From Bacteroidetes bacterium UBA7674 (lineage in GTDB: Bacteria > Bacteroidota > Bacteroidia > Chitinophagales > Chitinophagaceae): a stretch of 64,000 nucleotides of DNA. Under the pieces are notes generated by a model. The model had not been told where the DNA came from, did not search any database, and saw only the letters and a list, made by a program, of their open reading frames with translations. Shown here piece by piece: positions 53,474-63,001 of the stretch (position 1 is the first letter of the stretch; each line of letters starts with the position of its first letter). The position numbers and the translations under genes are program-made. The DNA lies in the NCBI GenBank assembly GCA_002483105.1, contig DLHG01000002.1:15086-79085 (forward strand). The letters are read 5' to 3'.

Positions 53474-54379
53474 GTGTGGGACGCATATATAAAAGGATTT
53501 AAGGCATATCTGCAACTGGAGCGGAATATGTCGGACAATACGGTGGAGGCATACCTGCATGATGTAGCGATATTGGCGAACTATATAGCCAATGAAGAAA
53601 CAGACGATGTGCCATTACAGTCGGTGGAACTGAAACACCTGCAAACGTTCGTGGGCCATATTCACGAACTGGAACTCTCGGCAGGAACGCAATCGAGGAT
53701 ATTGAGCGGCGTGCGCTCGTTCTTCGGTTACCTGGTGCTGGAAGATGTGATAAAGAAAGACCCCACAGAACTGCTGGAATCCCCCAAGTTGAAACGGACA
53801 TTGCCTGATATGCTGAGCATAGCCGAACTGGATCAGCTCTTTGCCGCCATAGACCATAGTACCCCCGAAGGCCAACGCAACCGCGCCATGATGGAAACCA
53901 TGTATAGCTGCGGGCTACGTGTGAGTGAACTCGTGAACCTGGCAATCTCTAATTTATACCTGGATGTAGGTTTTGTGCGGGTAGTGGGTAAGGGTAATAA
54001 AGAAAGGCTGGTTCCTATTGGTGATGAAGCGGTGAATTACATAAAACTATACAGGGAGCACATACGAGTGCATGTACCCATAAAGAAAGGGAATGAAGAT
54101 ATCCTGTTCCTGAACAGGCGGGGTAGCAAACTCTCCCGGGTAATGGTATTCATGATCTTGAAAGACCTTGCCATGAAAGCAGGGATACAGAAGAATGTGC
54201 ACCCCCATATACTCCGTCACTCATTTGCGACACATCTAGTGGAAGCAGGTGCCGACCTGCGTGCTGTTCAGGAGATGCTGGGACATAAAAGTATCACCAC
54301 TACCGAAATATATACACACCTTGACAGGAGCTATCTCAGGCAGACGCTGGAGAAATACCATCCCCGGTTTGGAAGGTAA
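53474..54379 (+). CDS. xerD: Tyrosine recombinase XerD
   Basis: The 301 residues start at GTG 53474. A SAM-like N-terminal DNA-binding domain (about 1-95) is followed by a complete catalytic domain with R149 in YSCGLRVSEL, K173 in GKGNKER, H245 and R248 in HPHILRH, H271 in MLGHKSI and nucleophile Y280. Xer recombinases resolve chromosome dimers at dif with FtsK. Length and absence of insertions point to the housekeeping enzyme rather than an element integrase. No dif site was identified in the window. Confidence 0.92.
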   Translation: MWDAYIKGFKAYLQLERNMSDNTVEAYLHDVAILANYIANEETDDVPLQSVELKHLQTFVGHIHELELSAGTQSRILSGVRSFFGYLVLEDVIKKDPTELLESPKLKRTLPDMLSIAELDQLFAAIDHSTPEGQRNRAMMETMYSCGLRVSELVNLAISNLYLDVGFVRVVGKGNKERLVPIGDEAVNYIKLYREHIRVHVPIKKGNEDILFLNRRGSKLSRVMVFMILKDLAMKAGIQKNVHPHILRHSFATHLVEAGADLRAVQEMLGHKSITTTEIYTHLDRSYLRQTLEKYHPRFGR

Positions 54380-54382
54380 AAC

Positions 54383-54411
54383 GAGGAGTTGCGGTTAGCA
54401 ACTCCTCTTTT
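54383..54411 (+). terminator. Terminator after xerD (bidirectional)
   Basis: GAGGAGTTGC and GCAACTCCTC form the stem of a hairpin followed by TTTT, between the convergent xerD and outer-membrane genes. Confidence 0.8.
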
Positions 54412-54418
54412 GTATTAC

Positions 54419-55297
54419 CTAATTATGTTTATTGCCAGGTTCCCATATAAGGCGGAGAAATGAGCTGAAGCGTTCGTTTTCCCTCTGTACAGATATGCCT
54501 GCTACTATGCCGACCAGGAGATTATCTGCTACACTTACCCGTAGTTGCGGACGGATGGTCATATCAAAATCATGGCCTGAGAACTCTTTATTGAATTCCA
54601 CACCTATAAAGTTCCTTGTGCCTGGTATCATATAGTGTATGTTGGTATTCACGTCGAAGCGATTGTGCCAGTGTGTGTAGTTAAAGGGCTTTCCCAATCT
54701 TGGGCCTGTATAGACAAGCGTATGAAAGTTATTGCCCCAGCGCTTTGCTGCCACAAAGAAGGGATTGAACACATTGCCCTGCACTATTTTATTGAGGCGC
54801 ATATAACTAAGGTCGGCCAGTTCCAGTTCGTTTATATAACCTATGGCCAGGCTGGTATTGATGCGCTCGGAGACCAGGAACGTGTATTGCATTGCTGTCT
54901 TTATGCTTTCCATCCGGTGAGAAGGGACTTCCGAACGGGCAGTCCCGTTGACGGGTGCGTGGAAAGTAAAGGGGACTTCTATTTCCAGGCCCAGCCTGTC
55001 AGCAGGCGCCCATTCATATTCCACCAGTGTTTGATAGGCATCATATTTCTGATTATCGGTAATGCCAAAGCCTATATTCCATTCCCGCTCTCCCTTACGC
55101 GCACCCAGGTCGCGAATGAGGTCTATGAATAATGGTTCGGCGTGGAGCACCTTTGGGAGCTCCGTTTTGTTTTCCACCTCTTCTATGTACAGGCTGTCTT
55201 TGGTGTTATTTATTTCTTTTGTTTCTTCTCTTTCCGTTTGAGCAGAAGTTGTAGTGTGCGCCAATAGCATAGCTATGGCTACAATGTATTTTACCAT
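54419..55297 (-). CDS. Outer-membrane beta-barrel protein of unknown role
   Basis: The 292 residues have a signal peptide (VAIAMLLAHTTTSA), a Glu-rich linker and a conserved HAEPLFIDLIRDLGARKGE segment, followed by repeated beta-barrel strands (EYEWAPADRLGLEIEVPF, GYINELELADLSY) and an aromatic C-terminal end. It looks like a small outer-membrane barrel widespread in this phylum, but I know no established function for it. Confidence 0.7.
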   Translation of the reverse strand: MVKYIVAIAMLLAHTTTSAQTEREETKEINNTKDSLYIEEVENKTELPKVLHAEPLFIDLIRDLGARKGEREWNIGFGITDNQKYDAYQTLVEYEWAPADRLGLEIEVPFTFHAPVNGTARSEVPSHRMESIKTAMQYTFLVSERINTSLAIGYINELELADLSYMRLNKIVQGNVFNPFFVAAKRWGNNFHTLVYTGPRLGKPFNYTHWHNRFDVNTNIHYMIPGTRNFIGVEFNKEFSGHDFDMTIRPQLRVSVADNLLVGIVAGISVQRENERFSSFLRLIWEPGNKHN

Positions 55298-55366
55298 CTT
55301 AGTAGTTTGTATTTTTTAAATCAACAGGAAAACTGCTGCGATATTTGTCGCAGGGCTGACAGGATA

Positions 55367-55774
55367 TTAGCTAAGATGATCGGGTGGGGGGATATTCACT
55401 TTTCCCGAAATAGAAAGATAGATAGATATATTATGCGGAGGATAATGGTGTATAAATATGCTTTGTGGCAGTGAATATTCCACGATTGGTTGCGCTACCC
55501 AATCCTTAAATGTCTTGCCTAATTCATAGCCGTCCTCTTCCTCCTGTTCCGGCACAAAATCGTCCAGGTCCATCCAGCACTCGGTAACTAACTCATATAT
55601 AGATTCGATGTCATTAAAAGTGGCATCCTCAGAGTAGTCCTTGCCATCCCATTTCATAGCTACCGGGTCGTAGGCGGTATCTACACTGCAGTTCAGAACC
55701 AGCAAGGCAATAATAGCCACCAGCGACTTGCTGAGGTGTTGCTTCCAGGTCGTCTTATGTGCTTTTTGCCGCAT
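55367..55774 (-). CDS. Hypothetical exported or membrane-anchored protein
   Basis: 135 residues: a basic start, one hydrophobic segment (SLVAIIALLVLNC) and a short acidic domain with EDATFNDIESIYELVTE and PEQEEEDG. The Cys after the hydrophobic part could be a lipobox but lacks the usual small residue before it. It is divergent from purB. I do not recognise the family. Confidence 0.6.
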   Translation of the reverse strand: MRQKAHKTTWKQHLSKSLVAIIALLVLNCSVDTAYDPVAMKWDGKDYSEDATFNDIESIYELVTECWMDLDDFVPEQEEEDGYELGKTFKDWVAQPIVEYSLPQSIFIHHYPPHNISIYLSISGKVNIPPPDHLS

Positions 55775-55830
55775 TGATACAAATATACGGATACTTTAAA
55801 ACTGGTAACCACCAACTGGGAACGGTATAT

Positions 55831-55838
55831 TATCTTTG
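55831..55838 (+). promoter_or_regulatory. -7 box next to the purB start
   Basis: TATCTTTG is an exact match and is followed by CGCC and the ATG at 55843, a 4-base gap. Confidence 0.5.
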
Positions 55839-55842
55839 CGCC

Positions 55843-57192
55843 ATGGAATTAACTGCTCTTACAGCCATCAGCCCTATAGACGGGCGTTATCGTTCTCAAT
55901 TATCTGCTTTAGCACCATATTTCTCTGAATTTGGTTTGATACGCTACCGTGTGCGTGTGGAAGTGGAATATTTCATCTTTTTAGCGGAGAAGAAGATATT
56001 CAAGCTGCCGGCATCGGTAAAGCCCGCAAAGCTGCGCGCCATATACCAGGACTTTACGGAAGATGATGCACAGCAAATAAAGCTGACAGAGCGTACTACT
56101 AATCACGATGTGAAAGCAGTAGAGTATTTCCTGAAAGATAAATTGAAAGCCCTGGGTGCCGGTGACGCGGTAGAGTGGGTACACTTTGGTCTTACGTCAC
56201 AAGATGTAAACAATACTGCAGTTCCATTATCATGGAAAGAAGCAATTGAAGAACAATACCTGCCGTTCTTGCAAAACACTGTTTTGCATCTACGCAAGAT
56301 GGCGAAGGAGTGGAGCAAAATAGCATTGCTCGCGCGTACGCACGGACAACCGGCTTCACCCACTTCTTTGGGTAAAGAGATAATGGTATTTGTTGAAAGG
56401 CTGGAAGGGCAGATACTCCAACTTTCTCATGTGCCTTTTGCTGCTAAGTTTGGTGGAGCTACCGGTAACTTCAATGCGCACCATGTAGCATTCCCTGAAA
56501 AGGACTGGGTGAAATTCGGTAACGATTTCGTGAACAATAAACTGGGACTGGAACGTATGCAGTTCACTACCCAGATAGAACACTATGATAATCTTGCCGC
56601 ACAGTTTGACGCGCTGAAGCGTATCAATACGATACTGGTAGACCTTTGCCGTGATATGTGGACGTACATATCTATGGAGTATTTTAAGCAGAAAGTGAAA
56701 GAGGGTGAAGTAGGTTCGTCGGCTATGCCACATAAGGTAAACCCTATAGACTTTGAAAATGCTGAGGGGAACTTTGGCATCGCTAATGCTCTTTACGAAC
56801 ACCTTTCGGCCAAGCTGCCTGTCAGCCGCCTGCAACGTGACCTGACCGATAGCACCGTGCTGCGCAATATAGGTATGCCAATGGCACATAGCATGTTGGC
56901 GCTTCGCTCCCTGGAAAAGGGCTTAGGTAAATTGTTGTTGAATAAGGGCAAGCTCGCTGAAGACCTGGAGAACAACTGGGCGGTAGTAGCAGAAGCGATA
57001 CAAACGGTATTGCGCCGTGAGAATTATCCGCAACCATATGAGGCGTTGAAAGCGCTCACCCGCGGTAAGGCTGGCATCAACAAAAAGGACATTCACACAT
57101 TTGTTGACACACTAAAGGTGAGTGCAAAAGTGAAAAAAGAACTGAAAGCGATAACGCCACACAATTACACCGGTGTTGATTTTAAGCTGTAA
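55843..57192 (+). CDS. purB: Adenylosuccinate lyase
   Basis: The 449 residues start at ATG 55843 (MELTALTAISPIDGRY); the frame upstream is not translated as the promoter lies there. The enzyme splits SAICAR and adenylosuccinate in purine synthesis. It has the DGRY start, TTNHDVKAVE, LTSQDVNNTA and HGQPASPTSLGKE with its His. The flexible signature loop is GSSAMPHKVNP with the catalytic Ser at 292-293, followed by RDLTDSTVLRN. The sequence is complete and its length fits the E. coli-type enzyme. Confidence 0.95.
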   Translation: MELTALTAISPIDGRYRSQLSALAPYFSEFGLIRYRVRVEVEYFIFLAEKKIFKLPASVKPAKLRAIYQDFTEDDAQQIKLTERTTNHDVKAVEYFLKDKLKALGAGDAVEWVHFGLTSQDVNNTAVPLSWKEAIEEQYLPFLQNTVLHLRKMAKEWSKIALLARTHGQPASPTSLGKEIMVFVERLEGQILQLSHVPFAAKFGGATGNFNAHHVAFPEKDWVKFGNDFVNNKLGLERMQFTTQIEHYDNLAAQFDALKRINTILVDLCRDMWTYISMEYFKQKVKEGEVGSSAMPHKVNPIDFENAEGNFGIANALYEHLSAKLPVSRLQRDLTDSTVLRNIGMPMAHSMLALRSLEKGLGKLLLNKGKLAEDLENNWAVVAEAIQTVLRRENYPQPYEALKALTRGKAGINKKDIHTFVDTLKVSAKVKKELKAITPHNYTGVDFKL

Positions 57193-57240
57193 GGATTAAG
57201 TGTTGAATTTTGATAATAGTCATTTCTTGATTTGCAAACA

Positions 57241-57272
57241 GAACAGCAGCCTATATGGCTGCTGTTCTGTTT
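57241..57272 (+). terminator. Terminator after purB
   Basis: GAACAGCAGCC and GGCTGCTGTTC form an 11-bp stem around TATAT, with a short T-rich tail. Confidence 0.8.
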
Positions 57273-57395
57273 GAGACGATAGGCTTGATCTCTTGATTCA
57301 AAAAATGCAAAAATCAGTGAAAACTACACTTTACTATACTAAAGCTACCTGTTACTAAATGATGTGGTGTTGATACTAGAAATTTTAGTTCATTT

Positions 57396-59183
57396 ATGAA
57401 AACTTTTTCTATGAGACAACTACTATTTTCGAGGTATCGCGGTATCATTACGGGTAATGATAAGCTGCTAGTGCTCTTTTCGCTTCTCTGTTATTTCTTC
57501 TCAGTTCTCCCTGGTAATGTACATGCTCAACCTTTTAATAAAAAGTTTTATTATCCTTCTGCACAAGTGGATTTTGGTGATGTAGCTCCTAATGAAGGGA
57601 ATAACCACCTTTTTTTTACTACAAATACATACGACCAACAGAGCAGCACAAATACGCTCTATCTTACGCGCACTGACCTCATGGGTAATTTTCCTTTAAG
57701 TGTAAGAATGCCGGGTGGAGGAGTGCATAAGATAATAGAGACAATTGACAATGGCGTCATTGTGACCTTTATGAATCAATGGACGCTCTTGGTAATAAAA
57801 TTTGATGTGAACCTTGTGCAGCAATGGGTGAGAAGAATACCACTCATGCCTACAACTAATTTAACAACATGGGCATTAGATATAGAAAAGGTCTATTATC
57901 CTAACCTGAACCAGGAACATTATTTTGTTGTAGCACCAACTGGTACTAATGCCCCCGGATATACACCCCCGGAGTCTGTATATATGGCTGCCAGATTAAC
58001 GCAGGGCGGAGCTGTAGTTTGGTGTAAGACATATGTAGATGCAAACAAACCTACCAGCCCTTACTTGTATGTAAATGAGTCTATTGGCTGTATAGAACCT
58101 ATGCCCAATGGAGGACAATGGAATTTTCTTATTGGCAGTGGTAGAGAGCATTTTAATTGGACCGTTGGTAACCAGTTCAGGATGAGTTACTTAATGATCG
58201 ATGAAAATGGCGCGGTTTTATCCCCGTGTAGGGCGTATACGGGCAATAGTACGCAGCCGCACAGGAGCCGTATAAAATGGGATGGCCAAAATTTTGCTTG
58301 CGTGTTCACCGATTATGAACAACCGAATCCTACGGGAGCTATTTCGGGGTCTTGTCTTATGCAGCTTACCCCTGCATTGAATTTTGTACAGGGAAAGATA
58401 TACGCTACGTTGCAAGAAAACTATGGATTTTCTATTCAACAATCAACTGATGGTAACTACATTATGGGAACAGGTGTAAGTGGTTGGGGAGTGGCTTATC
58501 CGCAGCATATAAAACTGGATGTTAATACCCTGAGTTTGATCTGGGCTAAAAGTTATAACGTAAATCTGTGGCATTGGCTCCCAAGCCAGCTTAGAACGAC
58601 TGCTTCTGATTTCAATTATTGCACTGTAGAGAGAGATCCTAGTGTTATGCGTGTATTAAAGTCGGACAATTTGGGTTTTGCATGTGGTGCAGAAGAGTCT
58701 ATGGTTTGGCATAAAGACTTCACGCCAACATATGACGATTATACCTACGTGGATCTAAATAATCCTAATAATATGCAGATTCCATTTCCATATTCACCTG
58801 TTACTATTTTTAGTGATAGTTGTTATGCGGCTACTCCTAATCCGGCCATTTACAAAACTCTTCAAAATGGAGGCAATGAAGAGATAGAAGGCTCTGAACA
58901 ACAGCTATTTCCTTCCAAGTTAACGGTTAGCATATTCCCAACCATTTTGAATAATGAAAATGGTTCTGTTAATTGTTCGATAACTAGTCCTGAGAATAAG
59001 GAAGTTAGTGTTACTGTAGCTAATGTAGTAGGACAAATAGTTTACAAGGAAACTAAAACTGTAACTGCCGGTACTAATGTTATAACTATTCCTGCTGAAA
59101 AGTTTAGTACAGGAATGAACATAGTAAAGGTAATTATTGATGGAAGAGCGATACAGACAACAAAAGTGTTGACGTCTAAGTAA
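57396..59183 (+). CDS. Secreted T9SS type A protein of unknown function
   Basis: The 595 residues have a long N-terminal region and a signal stretch (LLVLFSLLCYFFSVLPGNVHA), a ~450-residue beta-rich body that looks like a beta-propeller-type repeat protein (repeated 'G..V..TF...W...VIKFD..L..QW' strands), and a type A T9SS tail (about 515-595; VSIFPTILNNENGSVN, VANVVGQIVYKE, FSTGMNIVKVII). I see no catalytic motif. It stands alone between purB and the methyltransferase gene and has its own terminator. Confidence 0.75.
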   Translation: MKTFSMRQLLFSRYRGIITGNDKLLVLFSLLCYFFSVLPGNVHAQPFNKKFYYPSAQVDFGDVAPNEGNNHLFFTTNTYDQQSSTNTLYLTRTDLMGNFPLSVRMPGGGVHKIIETIDNGVIVTFMNQWTLLVIKFDVNLVQQWVRRIPLMPTTNLTTWALDIEKVYYPNLNQEHYFVVAPTGTNAPGYTPPESVYMAARLTQGGAVVWCKTYVDANKPTSPYLYVNESIGCIEPMPNGGQWNFLIGSGREHFNWTVGNQFRMSYLMIDENGAVLSPCRAYTGNSTQPHRSRIKWDGQNFACVFTDYEQPNPTGAISGSCLMQLTPALNFVQGKIYATLQENYGFSIQQSTDGNYIMGTGVSGWGVAYPQHIKLDVNTLSLIWAKSYNVNLWHWLPSQLRTTASDFNYCTVERDPSVMRVLKSDNLGFACGAEESMVWHKDFTPTYDDYTYVDLNNPNNMQIPFPYSPVTIFSDSCYAATPNPAIYKTLQNGGNEEIEGSEQQLFPSKLTVSIFPTILNNENGSVNCSITSPENKEVSVTVANVVGQIVYKETKTVTAGTNVITIPAEKFSTGMNIVKVIIDGRAIQTTKVLTSK

Positions 59184-59204
59184 TAAAAGATCATGTATCT
59201 TATT

Positions 59205-59235
59205 GCAGCAGCCTTATTCAAGGCTGCTGTTTTTA
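59205..59235 (+). terminator. Terminator after the T9SS gene
   Basis: GCAGCAGCC and GGCTGCTG form the stem, followed by TTTTTA. Confidence 0.8.
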
Positions 59236-59249
59236 TAAAGAATAGGAAG

Positions 59250-59257
59250 TACATTTG
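59250..59257 (+). promoter_or_regulatory. -7 box of the methyltransferase operon
   Basis: TACATTTG is an exact match. It overlaps the TTG at 59255 that would otherwise be taken as the start, so the GTG at 59273 is preferred. Confidence 0.5.
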
Positions 59258-59272
59258 GTCTTTAACTTGTTT

Positions 59273-60646
59273 GTGGCAGAAATTGTATTACCCCAGTCAT
59301 TATTAGCATCATTGAGACTTGTTAAAGGCTTCGATGAAGTGTCTTTTATTGCCGCGCATCAGCAGGCTGCAGTTACTTCTGTGCGTTTGAATCCATATAA
59401 GCCTGCTCCTGTGTTTGTGGAAGCACAACACGTTCCATGGTGTGGTGACGGCCGTTATCTGGTAGCACGCCCATCGTTTACACTAGATCCCTATTTCCAG
59501 GCAGGAACTTATTATGTGCAGGAAGCATCTTCCATGTTTCTTGACTACCTGATGCGCACATTGCTTCCCCAAAGGGATAACCTTCGGGTACTGGACCTTT
59601 GTGCAGCACCGGGTGGTAAGAGTACGCTGATAGCATCACTACTAGGGAAGAGTAGCCTGCTTGTTTCCAACGAAGTGATCCGCCCCCGTGCATCTATACT
59701 TGAAGAGAATATGGTGCGCTGGGGATATGCCAATACATGGGTGACCAGTAACGACCCGCGTGATTTCTCCAGGCTTCCCGGTTACTTTGACGTAATGGTG
59801 GTAGACGCACCGTGCAGTGGCTCGGGTTTGTTTCGCAAAGATGAAAGGGCGCTTGATGAGTGGAGCGAAAGCAATGTGCAACTCTGTTCACAACGTCAGC
59901 AAAGGATATTAGCAGATGTATGGCCTGCATTGAAGGAGGATGGTATATTAATCTATGCCACTTGCTCTTATTCCCCGCAGGAGGATGAAGAAATATTGGA
60001 TTGGCTGGCATCCGACTTAGGAGCAGTGTCGCTGCAAGTAGATGTTCCTGAGGAGTGGGGTATCGTCACAACTTCATCAGAGAGATCAGGATTTACCGGC
60101 TATCGTTTTTCTCCGGATAAAGTGAAAGGAGAGGGTTTCTTTATAGCTGCTGTTCGCAAAGGCACAGAAGCTGATGTTATGCGCCCTTTGAAGTTCAAGT
60201 CGGCGCATGATAAAAAAGCATTGGAGCAAGCTTCTTTCCTGTTGAATAATGAAGAATTCGCTTGTTTAAAAACGGGAGATGAATATAGTATCATAGTTCC
60301 TGAGCATGAAGCTGATATACATATACTGCAAAAAGCGGTTTATATCAGGAGGATGGGTACTGCCATCGGACATCCTGCGGTCAAGGATTGGTTACCTGCT
60401 CACGACATTGCCCTGAGCGTGGAGCGTAATGCCAATATTCCTTACCTAGCGCTGGACAAAGAGCAGGCACTGCGATTCCTTAAAAAAGAAGAGATATCTG
60501 TGCCAATGGTAGATAAGGGCTGGTACCTGATGAGTTATAATGGCCAATCGCTAGGCTGGGCAAAGAGCCTGGGCAACCGCTTTAACAATTATTTACCTAA
60601 GCAATGGCGCATCCGTATGGAGATAAGTGATGCGGATTGGGCATAA
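59273..60646 (+). CDS. rsmF: rRNA cytosine-C5 methyltransferase (RsmF/NOL1 family)
   Basis: 457 residues from GTG 59273. It methylates cytosine in rRNA using SAM. The Rossmann domain has VLDLCAAPGGKSTL, and the two catalytic Cys are C181 in DAPCSGSG and C231 in YATCSYSP. The C-terminal ~150 residues carry the RsmF-type RNA-binding domain (GWYLMSYNGQSLGWAKSLGNR). It is probably co-transcribed with the LysM gene, 29 bases downstream. Which rRNA base is modified cannot be told. Confidence 0.87.
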   Translation: MAEIVLPQSLLASLRLVKGFDEVSFIAAHQQAAVTSVRLNPYKPAPVFVEAQHVPWCGDGRYLVARPSFTLDPYFQAGTYYVQEASSMFLDYLMRTLLPQRDNLRVLDLCAAPGGKSTLIASLLGKSSLLVSNEVIRPRASILEENMVRWGYANTWVTSNDPRDFSRLPGYFDVMVVDAPCSGSGLFRKDERALDEWSESNVQLCSQRQQRILADVWPALKEDGILIYATCSYSPQEDEEILDWLASDLGAVSLQVDVPEEWGIVTTSSERSGFTGYRFSPDKVKGEGFFIAAVRKGTEADVMRPLKFKSAHDKKALEQASFLLNNEEFACLKTGDEYSIIVPEHEADIHILQKAVYIRRMGTAIGHPAVKDWLPAHDIALSVERNANIPYLALDKEQALRFLKKEEISVPMVDKGWYLMSYNGQSLGWAKSLGNRFNNYLPKQWRIRMEISDADWA

Positions 60647-60675
60647 TTGTTGTACTTTACCAGTCACAATTTACC

Positions 60676-61650
60676 ATGAATATGTTGAAATTATTGCCGT
60701 TACTTATATGCATCTTGTGTAGCACGTTATGTATTGCACAGAAAGAGCGATTCGCTGCTACATATAAAAAGAACAACCTGGTAATAGAACATAAGGTAAA
60801 GAAGGGGGAGACAGTTTTTTCTATAGCCCGTATGTTTCATGCTCCACCAGCCACAGTGGCTGACATAAATGGTTTAAACTATGAGTCATCATTACGGGAA
60901 GGGCAAATCGTAGATGTACCTCTCGCTGTATATAATCATATTAACGAAGAACCTTCATACATAAAAGATATCCGTTCCTTATACTACACTGTAGATGGTG
61001 AGAGTATGTCGCGTCTTGTGCGTATTACGGGAGTACCTCAACGAAAGATAGAAAAGTGGAATGAGTTGCCTAATAATCATGTGAGGAACGGGCAAGAGTT
61101 GCTGATAGGTTGGGTGTTGTATGATGCCACACCTGTTTTGCCTGAGCAAGTAAAGAGTAACACATCGGTTGCCAATAGGGGAGACTGGTCAACAAGAGCC
61201 GTACAGGAAAATACTATTGTAGAAAACAACACCCCACAGCGTACACTTGATGCTGTAGAACATAATGTAGTGAAGCAGGAGCCGGTTAAGGTGAGTATGC
61301 CAAGTTCGATAGACTCAACCAAAGAAATTAGCCTTGATGAGCAAGCGTATATGAGTCAGACCATGAACGGCCAGAGTGTGATTGAAGAAAAAGGCCCGGC
61401 AGTATTTTTTGTGGCAGCTGATAAAGCACCTAAATCGTATTATGCATTTCATAACTCTGCAAGGCGTGGTTCTATTATTAAAGTATTCAACCCCGGAACA
61501 GGTAAAACGGTGTTTGTAAAAGTAATAGGAGCTATACCTGCTACTGCCCAATATCACAATAGTGTTATAGGTATTACTGCTGCTGCCAAAAAAGAATTGG
61601 GTATCAGTGAAAATAAAATGTTCTGTGAACTATCTTACGGCGTTTATTGA
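60676..61650 (+). CDS. LysM protein with double-psi beta-barrel domain
   Basis: The 324 residues start at ATG 60676 with a signal peptide (LLPLLICILCSTLCIA). LysM 1 lies at about 35-85 (HKVKKGETVFSIARMF, VDVPL) and a second, weaker LysM-like unit at about 100-155. A low-complexity linker leads to a C-terminal domain (about 245-324) resembling the RlpA-like double-psi barrel: FVAADKAPKSYYAFHNSARRGSIIKVFNP. It likely binds peptidoglycan in the periplasm. The usual Asp-His catalytic pair of RlpA is not evident. Confidence 0.8.
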   Translation: MNMLKLLPLLICILCSTLCIAQKERFAATYKKNNLVIEHKVKKGETVFSIARMFHAPPATVADINGLNYESSLREGQIVDVPLAVYNHINEEPSYIKDIRSLYYTVDGESMSRLVRITGVPQRKIEKWNELPNNHVRNGQELLIGWVLYDATPVLPEQVKSNTSVANRGDWSTRAVQENTIVENNTPQRTLDAVEHNVVKQEPVKVSMPSSIDSTKEISLDEQAYMSQTMNGQSVIEEKGPAVFFVAADKAPKSYYAFHNSARRGSIIKVFNPGTGKTVFVKVIGAIPATAQYHNSVIGITAAAKKELGISENKMFCELSYGVY

Positions 61651-61675
61651 TCTATATTAGCCGCATACATACTGC

Positions 61676-62692
61676 ATGAAAATACTCTTCATTCGTTTTT
61701 CTTCCATAGGTGATATCGTATTGACCACTCCCGTTATCCGTTGCCTGAAGCAGCAGATGCCTCATGTGGAAGTGCATTATCTTACCAAGGCTTCTTTCAA
61801 AAGCATCCTGCAAGCCAATAAATATATTGACCATCTATATTGCCTGGATAAGAACAATTATGTTGAGCTGATAAATACTTTGAAGAATGAAGAGTATGAC
61901 TACATCTTTGACTTGCACAAAAACCTTCGTAGCCTTCACTTCAAGCGGAAAATAAGAGCAAGTAAAACTATCATTAACTCTTTCCCCAAGCTAAATATTC
62001 AGAAGTGGTTGCTCACCAATCTGAAGATCCATATGATGCCCGACAAAAGCATAGTGGAGCGCTATATGGAAACGGTAAGGCCACTGGGAATAAAAAATGA
62101 CGGGCAGGGTCTTGATTGTTTTATCCCGGAAGAAGTAAAGGTGTCTAATAAAGACATACCCATGAGCCACTGGGCTGGTTATGTTGCCTGTGTGATAGGT
62201 GGTTCTTATTCCACTAAAAGATTGCCGGTAGAGCAGTGGAAGAAATTCTGTGAGATCATACCGTATCCTGTAATGCTGCTGGGTGGGCCGGAGGATAGGG
62301 ATGCCGGTGATGCGATTTGTGCACAGGACAATATTAAAATTTATAACGCCTGCGGAAAATTCAGTTTGGCTGAGTCGGCGGCATTGGTCGGTTTTTCGAA
62401 AGTGATTGTGAGCAATGATACCGGCCTGATGCATATTGCTGCTGCCTATAAGAAACCGGTCATTTCCTTATGGGGGAATACCTCACCGGAAATGGGCATG
62501 TTCCCGTATTACGGATATAATGATCTGAAAAGCAATATTTCCCCTCTTTCCATCATGATAGAGCACAAAAGCCTGAAATGCCATCCATGCAGCAAGATAG
62601 GATATGATAAATGTCCTAAAGGCCATTTTAAATGTATGAAAGAGCTGAGTATGGAGGAAGTATGTGAACATGTGCAAAACTTCTGGAAATAG
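61676..62692 (+). CDS. Glycosyltransferase family 9 (heptosyltransferase-like)
   Basis: This 338-residue cytoplasmic enzyme is of the ADP-heptose:LPS heptosyltransferase type (GT9), probably adding a sugar to the lipopolysaccharide core. It begins MKILFIRFSSIGDIVLTTPVIRCL. The donor site is the later VSNDTGLMHIAAAYKKPVISLWGNTSPEMG. A Cys-rich tail (KCHPCSKIGYDKCPKGHFKCM) is seen in many such enzymes. It starts 25 bases after the LysM gene. Confidence 0.87.
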   Translation: MKILFIRFSSIGDIVLTTPVIRCLKQQMPHVEVHYLTKASFKSILQANKYIDHLYCLDKNNYVELINTLKNEEYDYIFDLHKNLRSLHFKRKIRASKTIINSFPKLNIQKWLLTNLKIHMMPDKSIVERYMETVRPLGIKNDGQGLDCFIPEEVKVSNKDIPMSHWAGYVACVIGGSYSTKRLPVEQWKKFCEIIPYPVMLLGGPEDRDAGDAICAQDNIKIYNACGKFSLAESAALVGFSKVIVSNDTGLMHIAAAYKKPVISLWGNTSPEMGMFPYYGYNDLKSNISPLSIMIEHKSLKCHPCSKIGYDKCPKGHFKCMKELSMEEVCEHVQNFWK

Positions 62693-63001
62693 TCCCCAAC
62701 ATAATATCATATTTTACGGTCTTTGTTAAAAAATCAGCTCTGACATTCGATTGAGGGTTTCTTATTAACAGAAAATCTATAATGTAGAATTTATTGAAAC
62801 ATTATGCCTTAGAAATGTCTTTTATATCATATATTGTGTAATAAATAAAGTAGAAAATTTGGGTATGTGATTGCTGACGCTTATTTAGATAATAAAAGGG
62901 TGCCGGAACAGCCCAACTTTTTGAATTAGATGACTGTCTTTATTAATTGTTAAAATGTACTTAAAATATAATTGTATTAGTTATACATTAAATCTACCCT
63001 G
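62693..63001. other. Intergenic region, AT-rich promoter region
   Basis: A 309-base AT-rich gap with no gene visible. Its 3' end holds the candidate promoter listed next. Confidence 0.4.
62947..62974 (+). promoter_or_regulatory. Candidate promoter of the gliding-type surface protein gene
   Basis: TTG at 62947-62949 and TATAATTG at 62967-62974, 17 bases apart, match the Bacteroidota promoter with one mismatch. The ATG is 27 bases downstream. Confidence 0.4.

Noticed and set aside
53474..54379. XerD-like recombinase as the integrase of the element at 42.5-46.7 kb
   Set aside because: It is 7 kb away, has the size and motifs of the housekeeping enzyme, and lies among core genes.
54635..55132. 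165-codon plus-strand frame opposite the outer-membrane barrel gene
   Set aside because: The minus-strand protein has a signal peptide and barrel strands and ends at a shared terminator; the antisense frame has no recognisable feature.
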